The translations under genes were made by a program, and so were the position numbers. From contig MAGV01000022.1 in assembly GCA_001717015.1 (NCBI GenBank), positions 7,245 to 20,317 on the forward strand: 13,073 bases of DNA. The letters are read 5' to 3'. The stretch's first letter is position 1; every line of letters starts with the position of its first letter. Of this stretch, positions 1 through 6,430 are shown one piece after another. The notes beneath the pieces were generated by a model, which ran no database searches, was not told the DNA's origin, and was given only the letters and a program-made list of their open reading frames with translations. This stretch comes from Candidatus Methanosuratincola petrocarbonis (ex Vanwonterghem et al. 2016). GTDB lineage: Archaea; Thermoproteota; Methanomethylicia; Methanomethylicales; Methanomethylicaceae.

Positions 1-137
1 GGCTCAAGATCCATCTCAACGCAGAGCTCAATCAGCCTCACGCAGGTCTCCGCGTCCCTCTCCTGCGGGCACTTTGATTCGCACTGCGCCTTGGCATATT
101 TGATGAGACCTTCTAGCTCCTTCGCGCTTATCTCCAT
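1..137 (-). CDS. Unrecognised cysteine-containing protein, N-terminal part (runs off the left edge)
   Basis: The frame is open from an ATG at 137 (minus strand) to the window edge, giving 45 full codons that begin MEISAKELEGLIKYAKAQ. Four cysteines fall at residues 19, 23, 32 and 39, in amphipathic, probably helical sequence. The start at 137 has an AGGTG ribosome binding site at 148-144 with a 6-base spacer, the same type used by the other genes here. The frame stays open further upstream to ATGs at 215 and 212, which would add about 26 charged residues. That longer form could be leaderless, because a TATA-like element lies about 30 bases upstream. I do not recognise the family. The cysteines could bind metal or form disulfides, but this is a guess. 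It is transcribed away from the ribosomal genes. Confidence 0.55.
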   Translation of the reverse strand, partial: MEISAKELEGLIKYAKAQCESKCPQERDAETCVRLIELCVEMDLE

Positions 138-242
138 CAAACCCACCTGTATTTTGGCCTCTGCTGTCTTTTTTTCTGCATCGCTTTCGCTCTGCGAACT
201 CGGCAAAATCATCATTGGCCATGATATTCTATCCCTGCATAG

Positions 243-258
243 AGATAAACTTTATAGT
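243..258. promoter_or_regulatory. Divergent TATA-like promoter element
   Basis: The AT-rich core gataaactttatag is nearly its own reverse complement, so it offers a TATA-like box on both strands. On the plus strand, the ACTTTATAG box lies about 42 bases before the ATG at 295, which predicts a short leader carrying the SD site. On the minus strand, TATAAAGTTTATC could serve the divergent gene. Assignment rests on archaeal TATA consensus and spacing only. Confidence 0.5.
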
Positions 259-294
259 GTCTGCTGGAGCTTAGTCTCTCCTTGAGGTGTCATT

Positions 295-369
295 ATGGGA
301 GGCAGACAGAGGACTACGATCCTGAGCCAGGTAAAGGAAGAGAAGAGCAAGGAGAAGAAGCAGCAATAG
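295..369 (+). CDS. 24-residue basic mini-protein resembling the N-terminal tail of archaeal eS25
   Basis: This short frame starts MGGRQRTTILSQ and continues as a Lys/Glu/Gln-rich tail to a TAG stop. Its expression signals are as good as those of the ribosomal genes: a GAGGTG site at 284-289 with a 5-base spacer, and a TATA box about 42 bases upstream of the ATG. From memory, archaeal eS25 proteins often begin MGG followed by a basic residue run, a short LSQ/ISQ-like motif and a Lys/Glu-rich tail. They then continue into a winged-helix domain of about 70 residues. No such domain follows here in any forward frame before the methyltransferase gene. It may be a degenerate or split eS25, a small ribosome-associated peptide or a leader peptide for the next gene. 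Coding status is likely; identity is inference. Confidence 0.5.
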   Translation: MGGRQRTTILSQVKEEKSKEKKQQ

Positions 370-429
370 GGCATATTCTACCGCCCTCTCCTGAGCTTTC
401 CGGCCTAAAATTCCATTTGAGGAATGGGT

Positions 430-1293
430 ATGGAACGAAGGATCAACCCCATCACCGTATTTTTCCCTTCATCAATCCTCTCTGACGTACCCGGCCTTCC
501 CGAGAAGACCTTTAAGGTCGGGCAGATCGCCCGGGCGGCATCCATATTCAGGGTCGATAAGCTGGTAATCTACCCGGACGGATCCAAATGGAAGCAGGAC
601 GCCAGGCTGATACACTCGCTGCTTTCCTATGCCGAGACCCCGCAGTACCTCAGGAGGATCTTGTTCCCGATCTCGCCACAGCTCCGCTTCGCCGGGCTCA
701 TCCCTCCGCTGAGGACCCCCCATCACCCGCTGGGGTCATCCGACGTCGATTACAGGGAGGGGTTCGTCCTCGAATCAGGGGCGAGGGGTTCCATTATCGA
801 CATCGGCCTCAGGGAGCCGGTCAGGTGCAGGGTCCCCATGCCCAAGGGCTCGCGGGTCACCATGCGCCGGGACGGAAATGCTTGGGTGCCTGTGCCTAGG
901 GACTCGGTGCCGCTATACTGGGGATACACCGTGCATGTCGATGAGAGGCCTCTGCGCGAGATACTCGCTGAACGCCCTTCCGGAGCGCTCATAGCAACCT
1001 CGAGGCTGGGGAGGCCGGTGTCACAAATGGCGGGGCGGATTTCACGTGCATTTGCAGAACGCCGCGGCATCTCGCTGATCTTCGGGTCGCCCAGGGAGGG
1101 GCTGCACGAGATACTCGGGAGGGAGGGGGCATCGCTGGACGACCTGGTTGACATGACAATAAACATTGCCCCATGCCAGGGGACTGCGACGATAAGGACC
1201 GAGGAGGCAATAATGATCACGCTTGCCCTGATCGACTTCATGGGCGGAACAACCGGGAGTCCAGAACGCCAGGAAGCGCCAGATAAACCATGA
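430..1293 (+). CDS. SPOUT-class RNA methyltransferase (putative RNA uridine-N3 methyltransferase, MTH1/SPOUT1 family)
   Basis: A 287-residue protein of the knotted SPOUT superfamily (Pfam Methyltrn_RNA_3), which uses S-adenosylmethionine to methylate RNA. The family includes M. thermautotrophicus MTH1 and human SPOUT1/C9orf114. Family signatures are visible: SSILSDVPGLPEKTFKVGQIARA at 14-36 in the N-terminal fold, ETPQYLRRILFP at 69-80, and AGLIPPLRTPHHPL at 88-101. An OB-fold-like insert spans about 105-165. The knot region carries LIFGSPREGL at 216-225 and NIAPCQGTATIRTEEAI at 245-261. The ATG at 424 is in frame, but TGAGG at 418-422 sits only one base from it, whereas the ATG at 430 has a proper 7-base spacer, so 430 is preferred. 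Placement directly before uL3 is common in Archaea and suggests a ribosome or rRNA substrate, which is inference. Confidence 0.9.
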   Translation: MERRINPITVFFPSSILSDVPGLPEKTFKVGQIARAASIFRVDKLVIYPDGSKWKQDARLIHSLLSYAETPQYLRRILFPISPQLRFAGLIPPLRTPHHPLGSSDVDYREGFVLESGARGSIIDIGLREPVRCRVPMPKGSRVTMRRDGNAWVPVPRDSVPLYWGYTVHVDERPLREILAERPSGALIATSRLGRPVSQMAGRISRAFAERRGISLIFGSPREGLHEILGREGASLDDLVDMTINIAPCQGTATIRTEEAIMITLALIDFMGGTTGSPERQEAPDKP

Positions 1294-1355
1294 CCCAAGC
1301 TGGCAGCTCCTACCTTGGAACTTTGCAGTCCGATATCCCGTCCGGAAACGGATAG

Positions 1356-1367
1356 AAATATATTTTA
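1356..1367 (+). promoter_or_regulatory. TATA-box promoter for the uL3 operon
   Basis: The sequence agaaatatattttagta contains a strong archaeal TATA box (AATATATTTT) preceded by purines that could act as a BRE. Its centre is about 50 bases upstream of the uL3 ATG, so transcription should start near 1387. That leaves a leader of about 25 bases carrying the GGAGGT site at 1400-1405. It separates the ribosomal-protein unit from the methyltransferase gene. Confidence 0.7.
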
Positions 1368-1411
1368 GTATTACTGCTATCAACAGGCAAGTTTAGGCTG
1401 GAGGTCTGTTC

Positions 1412-2422
1412 ATGGGACATCGAAGTAAGAGTGCGCCGCGCAGGGGCTCGTTGATGTACTACCCCCGGGTGCGCGCCAGACGCATTTCCGGTAGGATAAG
1501 GACTTGGCCCAAGGTCGCCGGCGCTCCCCGTCTCCTTGGCTTTGCCGGTTACAAGGTAGGATCAACCCACGTCATAATGGTGGACAACAGGCCGAAGAGC
1601 CCACTCTTCGGCAAGGAGGTCATGCGGGCGGTGACTGTGCTCGAAGTACCTCCGATCTACGTTTACGGATACAGGGCATATGTCCGCACCAGCAAGGGTC
1701 TGAGGGCTCTTGCGGAGGTCATGACGAAGTCTTTCCCCAAAAATGCAGACAGGGTCCTGAAGGTCTCCGAGGACTATGACCCGTCCCCGTTGCAGGCCTC
1801 GATAGAGGCTAACCTTGACAACATCGCAGAGATCAGGGTATTGGCGCTTACGCAGCCCTACAAGGCAGGGTTCGGCAAGAGGACTCCAGAGATACTGGAG
1901 ATAAAGGTGGATGGAGACGATGTTAAGGCAGTGCTTGAATACGCGAAATCTCTGCTCGGCAAGGAGATCAGGGCAAAGGACCTCTTCAATGAGGGCCAGT
2001 ATGTCGACGTGATCTCGATCACAAAGGGGAAGGGCTTCCAGGGTGCTGTGAAGCGCTTCGGCGTCAAGATTCAGCCGAACTGGCACAAACACCGCAAGGG
2101 CAAGCGGGTCGTCGGATCCATAAGCCCTTCCAAGCCGCACATGATGTTCACGATTCCGAGACCAGGAAAGATGGGATTCCACCAGCGCACTGAGTACAAC
2201 AAGCTCATCCTGAAGATCGGGGAGAACCCGGCGGAGATCAACGTGGCCGGAGGTTTCCTGCACTACGGTCTGGTCGGCTCGGACTACATCATTGTGGCTG
2301 GGTCAATCCCAGGCCCATCAAAGAGGCTTGTCCGGATAAGGTATCCTGTCAGGTCCAAGGTCGAGAAGATCGAGCCTCCGAAGCTCGTCGCGGTGGATCT
2401 GGCTTCGAAGCAGGGGGTATGA
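1412..2422 (+). CDS. rpl3: Large-subunit ribosomal protein uL3
   Basis: A 336-residue uL3 of archaeal/eukaryotic size; bacterial uL3 is about 210 residues. It binds 23S rRNA early in 50S assembly and reaches towards the peptidyl-transferase centre with a long loop. Diagnostic segments are MGHRSKSAPRRGSL at the start, LLGFAGYKVGSTHVIMVDNR at 41-60, the core KGKGFQGAVKRFGVKIQPNW at 205-224, the basic HKHRKGKRVVGSISPSKP at 225-242, and PGKMGFHQRTEYNKLILKIG at 251-270. The start has a GGAGGT site at 1400-1405 with a 6-base spacer. First gene of a unit with its own TATA promoter; uL4 follows after 3 bases. Confidence 0.98.
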   Translation: MGHRSKSAPRRGSLMYYPRVRARRISGRIRTWPKVAGAPRLLGFAGYKVGSTHVIMVDNRPKSPLFGKEVMRAVTVLEVPPIYVYGYRAYVRTSKGLRALAEVMTKSFPKNADRVLKVSEDYDPSPLQASIEANLDNIAEIRVLALTQPYKAGFGKRTPEILEIKVDGDDVKAVLEYAKSLLGKEIRAKDLFNEGQYVDVISITKGKGFQGAVKRFGVKIQPNWHKHRKGKRVVGSISPSKPHMMFTIPRPGKMGFHQRTEYNKLILKIGENPAEINVAGGFLHYGLVGSDYIIVAGSIPGPSKRLVRIRYPVRSKVEKIEPPKLVAVDLASKQGV

Positions 2423-2425
2423 TGA

Positions 2426-3232
2426 ATGTCATCAGAGGTAACCACCAAGAGATTGGCAAAGGTAATAAGCATTGATGGGTCGATCAAGGGAGAGATCGAG
2501 CTCCCATCGGTCTTCGAGACCGAGCTGAGGCCCGATCTCATCCGCCGAGCGGTGATCTCGAGCCAGACCGCTAGGATAGTCCCTAGGACCACCGACTACT
2601 ACGCGGGCAAGCGCACCAGCGCTGAGAGCCTAGGCGTCGGGCTGGACCTGGCGCGTGTCCCCAGGGTCAAGGGCGAACACAACCCAGCCTCGGGTGCTGG
2701 TGCATTCGTCCCGAACGTGGTCGGGGGGAGGCTTGCATTCCCTCCGAGCCTGGAGAAGAAGTACCATGAGCGGATAAACGAGAAGGAGCGTAGGCTCGCT
2801 CTTATGTCTGCAATCGCAGCTACCTCTGATCCGGAGGCGGTGATCGAGAGGGGGCACATCATAACCACTGACATCTCCCTACCGCTAGTCGTTTCAGACG
2901 AGATAAAGGGCCTGAAGAAGGCTGCGGAGCTGCGCGCTTTCCTAGAGAGGACTTCCCTCATCCACGACGTGATCAGGGCGAAGGACGGGATCAGGGAGAG
3001 ATCCGGTAAGGGCAAGCGCCGCGGCAGGAGATGGGTCAAGCCAAAGTCCCTGCTGATCGTCGTCGACGACCCTGGCGCTCCGATTAGGCTCGCTTCAAGG
3101 AACTTCACAGGGGTGGAGTGCGTGGGCGTCACCGAGCTCAATGTCGAGCGCCTGGCCCCGGGCGGTCATCCAGGGAGGCTGACTCTCTGGACCGAGTCCG
3201 CAATAAAGAGGTTGAGTGAGATTTACCAGTGA
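2426..3232 (+). CDS. rpl4: Large-subunit ribosomal protein uL4
   Basis: A 268-residue archaeal uL4, which lines the exit tunnel with an extended loop. The loop region spans about 62-101 and contains KRTSAESLGVGLDLARVPRV and the conserved GGRLAFPP at 100-107. A C-terminal Rossmann-like part carries KPKSLLIVVDD at 206-216, LASRNFTGVECVGVTELNV at 222-240 and the closing LTLWTESAIKRL at 252-263. A basic run, SGKGKRRGRRWVKPK, occupies 193-207. The ATG lies 3 bases after the uL3 stop, with a G-rich SD (GGGGGT at 2413-2418) inside the end of uL3, so translation is probably coupled. In bacteria uL4 can repress its own operon; nothing here shows that. Confidence 0.97.
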   Translation: MSSEVTTKRLAKVISIDGSIKGEIELPSVFETELRPDLIRRAVISSQTARIVPRTTDYYAGKRTSAESLGVGLDLARVPRVKGEHNPASGAGAFVPNVVGGRLAFPPSLEKKYHERINEKERRLALMSAIAATSDPEAVIERGHIITTDISLPLVVSDEIKGLKKAAELRAFLERTSLIHDVIRAKDGIRERSGKGKRRGRRWVKPKSLLIVVDDPGAPIRLASRNFTGVECVGVTELNVERLAPGGHPGRLTLWTESAIKRLSEIYQ

Positions 3233-3242
3233 GGTGCAAGAC

Positions 3243-3509
3243 ATGTCGAGGGAACCTGCTGACGTAATAGTCGGACCAGTATCATCAGAGTCCGCATTGG
3301 AGAGAGTTGAGCGCGAGAACAAGCTGACCTTCATCGTTTCCATGAGATCAAACAAGGCGGACATCAAGTGGGCAGTGGAGAAGCTGTATGGGGTAAAGGT
3401 CAAGTCCGTGAGGACGATGATAACTACGAGATCGGAGAAGAAGGCGATCGTGGCGCTTGAGAAGGAATTCAGCGCATCCGAATTGGCCACAAAATTGGGT
3501 CTGCTGTAG
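3243..3509 (+). CDS. rpl23: Large-subunit ribosomal protein uL23
   Basis: An 88-residue uL23, which sits at the tunnel exit and is a docking site for nascent-chain factors such as the signal recognition particle. The typical core NKLTFIVSMRSNKADIKWAV lies near residues 27-46, followed by EKLYGVKVKSVRTMIT. The frame is open upstream to 3216, but GAGGTG at 3231-3236, fused to the uL4 stop as TGAGGTG, is 6 bases from the ATG at 3243. The upstream ATG would overlap uL4. It therefore starts MSREPADVIVGPVSSE. The C-terminus ends in LATKLGLL, usual for this family. Confidence 0.96.
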   Translation: MSREPADVIVGPVSSESALERVERENKLTFIVSMRSNKADIKWAVEKLYGVKVKSVRTMITTRSEKKAIVALEKEFSASELATKLGLL

Positions 3510-3518
3510 GTGTTGTAA

Positions 3519-4241
3519 ATGGGCAAGAAACAAGTTCTTCAGAGGAGAGGTCGCGGGGGATCTGTGTTCAAATCCCCCTCTTGGAGGAGGCTCGGCAAGG
3601 TTGGGTACCCTCATATCACGGAAGAGGAGCGGTCCGGGAGTGTAGAGTTCACTGTCCAGGATATCCTGCACGAATCGGGCAGGGCGGCTCCTGTAATGTC
3701 CGTGAAATCTCAGTCTGGCGCGAGAGTGCTTATGATCGCACCGGAGGGGTGCTTTGTCGGGCAGAAGGTCTACTTCGGCTCAAAAGCCCCCGTGAACGTG
3801 GGCAACGTGCTGCCGTTGAGCAGCGTACCTGAGGGCACGATGGTTTGCAACATAGAGGGCAAGCCGAACGACGGAGGGAGGTACGTCAGGTCTGCTGGCG
3901 GCTACGCGACTGTGGTCTCGCACACCCCTGATGGAGTGCTGTGCCAGTTCCCCTCGGGCGGGATAAAGACCTTCCCGGAGGAGTGCCGCGCGACCGTCGG
4001 CATCGTCGCCTCGGGCGGAATCATCGAGAAGCCGGTTCTGAAGGCCGGATCGAACTACCACAAGTACAGGGTCAGGTCGGTCAAGTACCCGCGCGTCAGG
4101 GGCAAGGCAATGAGCCCATACGCGCACCCGCACGGCGGCGGAGCGCACCCGAAGGGAGGCAGGCCGGTCGCGAGGAACGCCCCGCCAGGGCAGAAGGTCG
4201 GGATCATCGCCTCGAGGCGCACGGGCAGGACAAAGAAGTGA
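3519..4241 (+). CDS. rpl2: Large-subunit ribosomal protein uL2
   Basis: A 240-residue archaeal uL2, needed for subunit joining and peptidyl-transferase function. The N-terminus GKKQVLQRRGRGGSVFKSPS (2-21) is archaeal type. The C-terminal RNA-binding domain contains KYRVRSVKYPRVRGKAMSP at 182-200, the conserved HPHGGG at 203-208 holding the functionally important histidine, and NAPPGQKVGIIASRRTGRTK at 220-239. Bacteria and eukaryotes usually have AMNP before this histidine; here it is AMSPYA, which I recall from Thermoproteota. The start is set by TAGGTG at 3507-3512, where the uL23 stop codon is part of the SD, with a 6-base spacer. Confidence 0.98.
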   Translation: MGKKQVLQRRGRGGSVFKSPSWRRLGKVGYPHITEEERSGSVEFTVQDILHESGRAAPVMSVKSQSGARVLMIAPEGCFVGQKVYFGSKAPVNVGNVLPLSSVPEGTMVCNIEGKPNDGGRYVRSAGGYATVVSHTPDGVLCQFPSGGIKTFPEECRATVGIVASGGIIEKPVLKAGSNYHKYRVRSVKYPRVRGKAMSPYAHPHGGGAHPKGGRPVARNAPPGQKVGIIASRRTGRTKK

Positions 4242-4266
4242 TATGGAGTGAAATGGAGGGAGAGAT

Positions 4267-4668
4267 ATGGCATATAGGGAATTCACTTACCGAGGATATA
4301 CTGCCAGCCAGCTCGCGAGTATGCCGATGGACGAGTTCATCAGGCTGCTGCCCAGCAGGCAGCGGAGATCCCTTCTCAGGGGGCTCACCCCTGATCAGAG
4401 GGCTCTGTTCGAGCGGATAAGGAAGGCCAAGACATCGAAGGGCAAGAAGGTGGTCATCAGGACGCACTGCAGGGATATGATAATACTGCCTGAGATGATC
4501 GGGCTTACCATATCCGTGCACAACGGCAAGGAGTTCGTCCCAGTCGAGATACTGCCGGAGATGGTGGGCAAGTATCTTGGCGAGTTCGCCGTAACGACAG
4601 CCAAGGTCACGCACGGCGCTCCGGGTCTGAAGGCCACGAGGAGTTCGATGTTCATCCCGCTAAAGTAA
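4267..4668 (+). CDS. rps19: Small-subunit ribosomal protein uS19
   Basis: A 133-residue uS19 of archaeal/eukaryotic type, with an extra N-terminal segment (about 1-60) compared with bacterial S19. It binds the 16S rRNA head, next to the A-site. The N-terminal signature is [20 protein letters not shown] at 6-25. The core has [20 protein letters not shown] at 60-79, [20 protein letters not shown] at 84-103, [17 protein letters not shown] at 104-120 and [13 protein letters not shown] at the end. GGAGG at 4255-4259 lies 7 bases before the ATG. It is the last gene of the first ribosomal unit and is followed directly by a T-rich terminator. Confidence 0.97.
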   Translation: MAYREFTYRGYTASQLASMPMDEFIRLLPSRQRRSLLRGLTPDQRALFERIRKAKTSKGKKVVIRTHCRDMIILPEMIGLTISVHNGKEFVPVEILPEMVGKYLGEFAVTTAKVTHGAPGLKATRSSMFIPLK

Positions 4669-4690
4669 TTTTTTTCTTTTCTTTTCTTTT
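4669..4690 (+). terminator. T-rich archaeal transcription terminator
   Basis: Immediately after the uS19 stop comes a run of T tracts broken only by single C residues (nine Ts, then C-TTTT repeats). T-rich tracts on the coding strand are sufficient for archaeal RNA polymerase termination and no hairpin is needed. The position, plus the promoter just downstream, supports a real transcript end. Confidence 0.75.
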
Positions 4691-4740
4691 ACTTTCCTGT
4701 CGGACCTGGCATAAACTTGCCCTTCCATTTTTTGTGAAAA

Positions 4741-4751
4741 ACTTTTTATAG
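4741..4751 (+). promoter_or_regulatory. TATA-box promoter for the uL22-uL30 unit
   Basis: The sequence gaaaaactttttatagcc contains a TATA-like box (TTTTTATA at 4743-4750) after an A-rich possible BRE. Its centre is about 54 bases before the GTG start of uL22, placing transcription initiation near 4772. It follows a T-rich terminator, so it looks like a true promoter for the 17-gene unit downstream. Confidence 0.65.
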
Positions 4752-4800
4752 CCCCCCCAAGTTGTAAACTGTGCAATCTGAACTATGATAGAGGTTGGAA

Positions 4801-5283
4801 GTGTTCCCGATGCCTGAATGGGGATATTCAATGGTCGAAATTGACCCTGACCGGATGGCTAAGGCCAGCGGCAGGGATCTCCGGATCTCGCCTAAGGAGG
4901 CCAGGGAGATCTGTGCTACCATCAAGAACATGCGCCTAGACGATGCGATAAGCTATCTCGAGCGCGTGACACAGAAGAAGGAAGGGGTTCCGTACAGGAG
5001 GTTCAACTCGAACGTCCCCCACCACTCCGAGATCGCAGCCAGGTGGGGTATCCCATCGGGCAGGTATCCTGTTAAAGCGTCTTCTGAGATCATCAAGATC
5101 CTCAAGAACGCGAAGGCGAACGCGGAGAACAAGGGCCTGGACAGCGAGCGCCTGAAGATAGTCCATGCCTGCGCGCAGGCTGGGCTACGCATGAGGAATT
5201 ACATCCCAAGGGCATTCGGCCGGGCCACGCCGTTCTACCACCCGCTTACACACGTTGAGATTGTAGTTGAGGAGGAAGCCTGA
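4801..5283 (+). CDS. rpl22: Large-subunit ribosomal protein uL22
   Basis: A 160-residue archaeal uL22, which contacts all 23S domains and lines the exit tunnel with a beta hairpin. Markers are PEWGYSM near the N-terminus, SGRDLRISPKEAREICATIK at 23-42, VPYRRFNSNVPHHSE at 63-77, RWGIPSGRYPVKASSEIIKI at 81-100 and RAFGRATPFYHPLTHVEIVV at 137-156. The start is uncertain. GAGGT at 4791-4795 is 5 bases before GTG 4801, which is chosen here. ATG 4810 gives the usual family start MPEWGYS but is 14 bases from the SD. A TTG at 4795 overlaps the SD and is unlikely. First gene of its transcript. Confidence 0.95.
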   Translation: MFPMPEWGYSMVEIDPDRMAKASGRDLRISPKEAREICATIKNMRLDDAISYLERVTQKKEGVPYRRFNSNVPHHSEIAARWGIPSGRYPVKASSEIIKILKNAKANAENKGLDSERLKIVHACAQAGLRMRNYIPRAFGRATPFYHPLTHVEIVVEEEA

Positions 5284-5285
5284 GC

Positions 5286-5897
5286 TTGAGCGTCATGAAG
5301 TTTTTCATCGGTAAACTCTCTAAGAATATGATCATAGACAATTACCTTGGGAATGAGCTGAAGAGGGCTGGCTATGCCGGGGTTGAATTCCAGAAGACCC
5401 CTCTCGGCAACCGCGTCGTGATCTACGCTGAGCGCCCTGGCATGGTCATAGGCAGGCAGGGTGCAACGATCCGCGAGCTTGCCCAAGTCATCGAGTCCAA
5501 GTACCAGCTCGAGAGCCCCCAGATCGCGGTCATCCCCGTCCAGAACCCTGAGCTCAATGCAAGGATCATGGCTGGCAGGGTCGCCTCTGCGCTAGAGAGG
5601 GGGATACACTTCAGGAGGGCGGCATTCATCGCGCTCAGGCAGATAATGGAGGCAGGTGCGCGCGGCGCCGAGATCGTGATTAGAGGCAAGCTCTCAACCG
5701 AGAGGGCGAGGTATGAGAAGTTCAAGTCAGGCACAGTCCTGAAGGCAGGGGAACCGAGGAAGTACGCAGTGGATCACGCGGTTACGCACGTGCAGCTGAA
5801 GCCCGGGATGTTCGGCATACAGGTCAGCATATACCTCCCGATCAACACGATTGATGACATCCACGTCACAGCGCCAAAGCAGGCTGCAGCGGAGTGA
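5286..5897 (+). CDS. rps3: Small-subunit ribosomal protein uS3
   Basis: A 203-residue uS3, located at the mRNA entry site in the 30S head. A type II KH domain occupies about 15-90 and contains the loop VIGRQG (54-59), which matches the GxxG RNA-binding motif. The C-terminal domain follows with GARGAEIVIRGKLSTERARY at 124-143 and a typical LKPGMFGIQVSIYLP segment near the end. The start is TTG at 5286, 10 bases after GGAGG (5271-5275); the ATG at 5295 is 19 bases away and less likely. It lies 2 bases after the uL22 stop. Confidence 0.97.
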   Translation: MSVMKFFIGKLSKNMIIDNYLGNELKRAGYAGVEFQKTPLGNRVVIYAERPGMVIGRQGATIRELAQVIESKYQLESPQIAVIPVQNPELNARIMAGRVASALERGIHFRRAAFIALRQIMEAGARGAEIVIRGKLSTERARYEKFKSGTVLKAGEPRKYAVDHAVTHVQLKPGMFGIQVSIYLPINTIDDIHVTAPKQAAAE

Positions 5898-5906
5898 GTG
5901 GTGCAC

Positions 5907-6149
5907 ATGGCTATTTTCAGGATAAACGAGATCAGGAAGATGGGCAAGGAAGAGAGGAAGACCAAGCTCAATGAGCTCAAAGTCGAGCTCTCCAAGCTCA
6001 TGACCGCAAAGGCGATGGGCGGATCGTTGGAGAACCCCTCAAGGATAAGGCTTCTCAGGAAGACCATAGCCCGGTTCCACACCGTCGATCGGGAGGAGGC
6101 ATTGGGCATTAGGAAGGCAGAGGTCGAAAAGGAGGCGCCAAAGGCATGA
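5907..6149 (+). CDS. rpl29: Large-subunit ribosomal protein uL29
   Basis: An 80-residue uL29, a small two-helix protein near the tunnel exit. The N-terminus MAIFRINEIRKMGKEERKTK matches the archaeal pattern, followed by a helix LNELKVELSKLM and the conserved LENPSRIRLLRKTIARFHTV at 41-60. The C-terminal 20 residues are charged and longer than in bacteria. Two in-frame GTG codons at 5898 and 5901 could add three residues. The ATG at 5907 fits the family start better, although its SD is weak (GGAG at 5891-5894). The stop overlaps the next start as ATGA. Confidence 0.93.
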   Translation: MAIFRINEIRKMGKEERKTKLNELKVELSKLMTAKAMGGSLENPSRIRLLRKTIARFHTVDREEALGIRKAEVEKEAPKA

Positions 6150-6427
6150 ATGTGACGCCAGAAAACATAATCTACAACGAGCTGATAGGGCTGAGGGTAA
6201 GCGTTGTCGGGTCCACGGATCCATCGCTTTTGGGCGTTTCGGGGACCGTGGTGGACGAGACTGCAAATATGCTCGTAGTCTCGGACGCAGGATCCGCGCG
6301 CAGGAAGATGATCCCGAAGATGGCATCAAGGTTCTCTTTCTTCATTCCGGAGGAAGTCGTCGTCGAAGGGCGCGAAATAGCGCTCAGCCCGGAAGAGAGG
6401 CTAAAGAGGCTACAGAGGAGGCACTGA
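6146..6427 (+). CDS. rnp1: Ribonuclease P protein component 1 (Rpp29/Pop4)
   Basis: A 93-residue archaeal Rpp29, a protein subunit of RNase P that removes the 5' leader of tRNA precursors with the catalytic RNA; it pairs with Rpp21. Visible signatures are NELIGLRVSVVGSTDPSLLG at 11-30 and SGTVVDETANMLVV at 32-45, which form the Sm-like barrel. Then come RKMIPKMASRFSFFIPE at 53-69, VEGREIAL at 73-80 and SPEERLKRLQ at 81-90. GGAGG at 6131-6135 lies 10 bases before the ATG. It overlaps uL29 by 4 bases. The position before uS17 is the normal archaeal location, which supports the identification. Confidence 0.92.
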   Translation: MNVTPENIIYNELIGLRVSVVGSTDPSLLGVSGTVVDETANMLVVSDAGSARRKMIPKMASRFSFFIPEEVVVEGREIALSPEERLKRLQRRH

Positions 6428-6430
6428 AAG

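Noticed and set aside
28..222. Minus-strand frame (64 codons) at the left end
   Set aside because: It overlaps the better supported frame starting at 137, has an odd Arg/Gly-rich product, and lacks a good SD.
91..285. Plus-strand open frame (64 codons) in the divergent region
   Set aside because: Antisense to the supported minus-strand gene, and it runs through the TATA region; no SD.
750..1298. Minus-strand open frame (182 codons) opposite the SPOUT methyltransferase
   Set aside because: Antisense shadow of a gene with clear family motifs, and no recognisable domain or translation signal.
1295..1318. Possible short hairpin after the methyltransferase (ccaag ... cttgg)
   Set aside because: Only five base pairs with a long loop and no T tract, so not a convincing terminator.
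1562..2263. Long minus-strand open frame (233 codons) opposite uL3
   Set aside because: It lies fully antisense to a certain uL3 gene, has no SD or promoter, and its composition follows from the GC-rich codon use of the true strand.
2599..3141. Minus-strand open frame (180 codons) opposite uL4
   Set aside because: Serine-rich low-information product typical of antisense frames, and no start signals.
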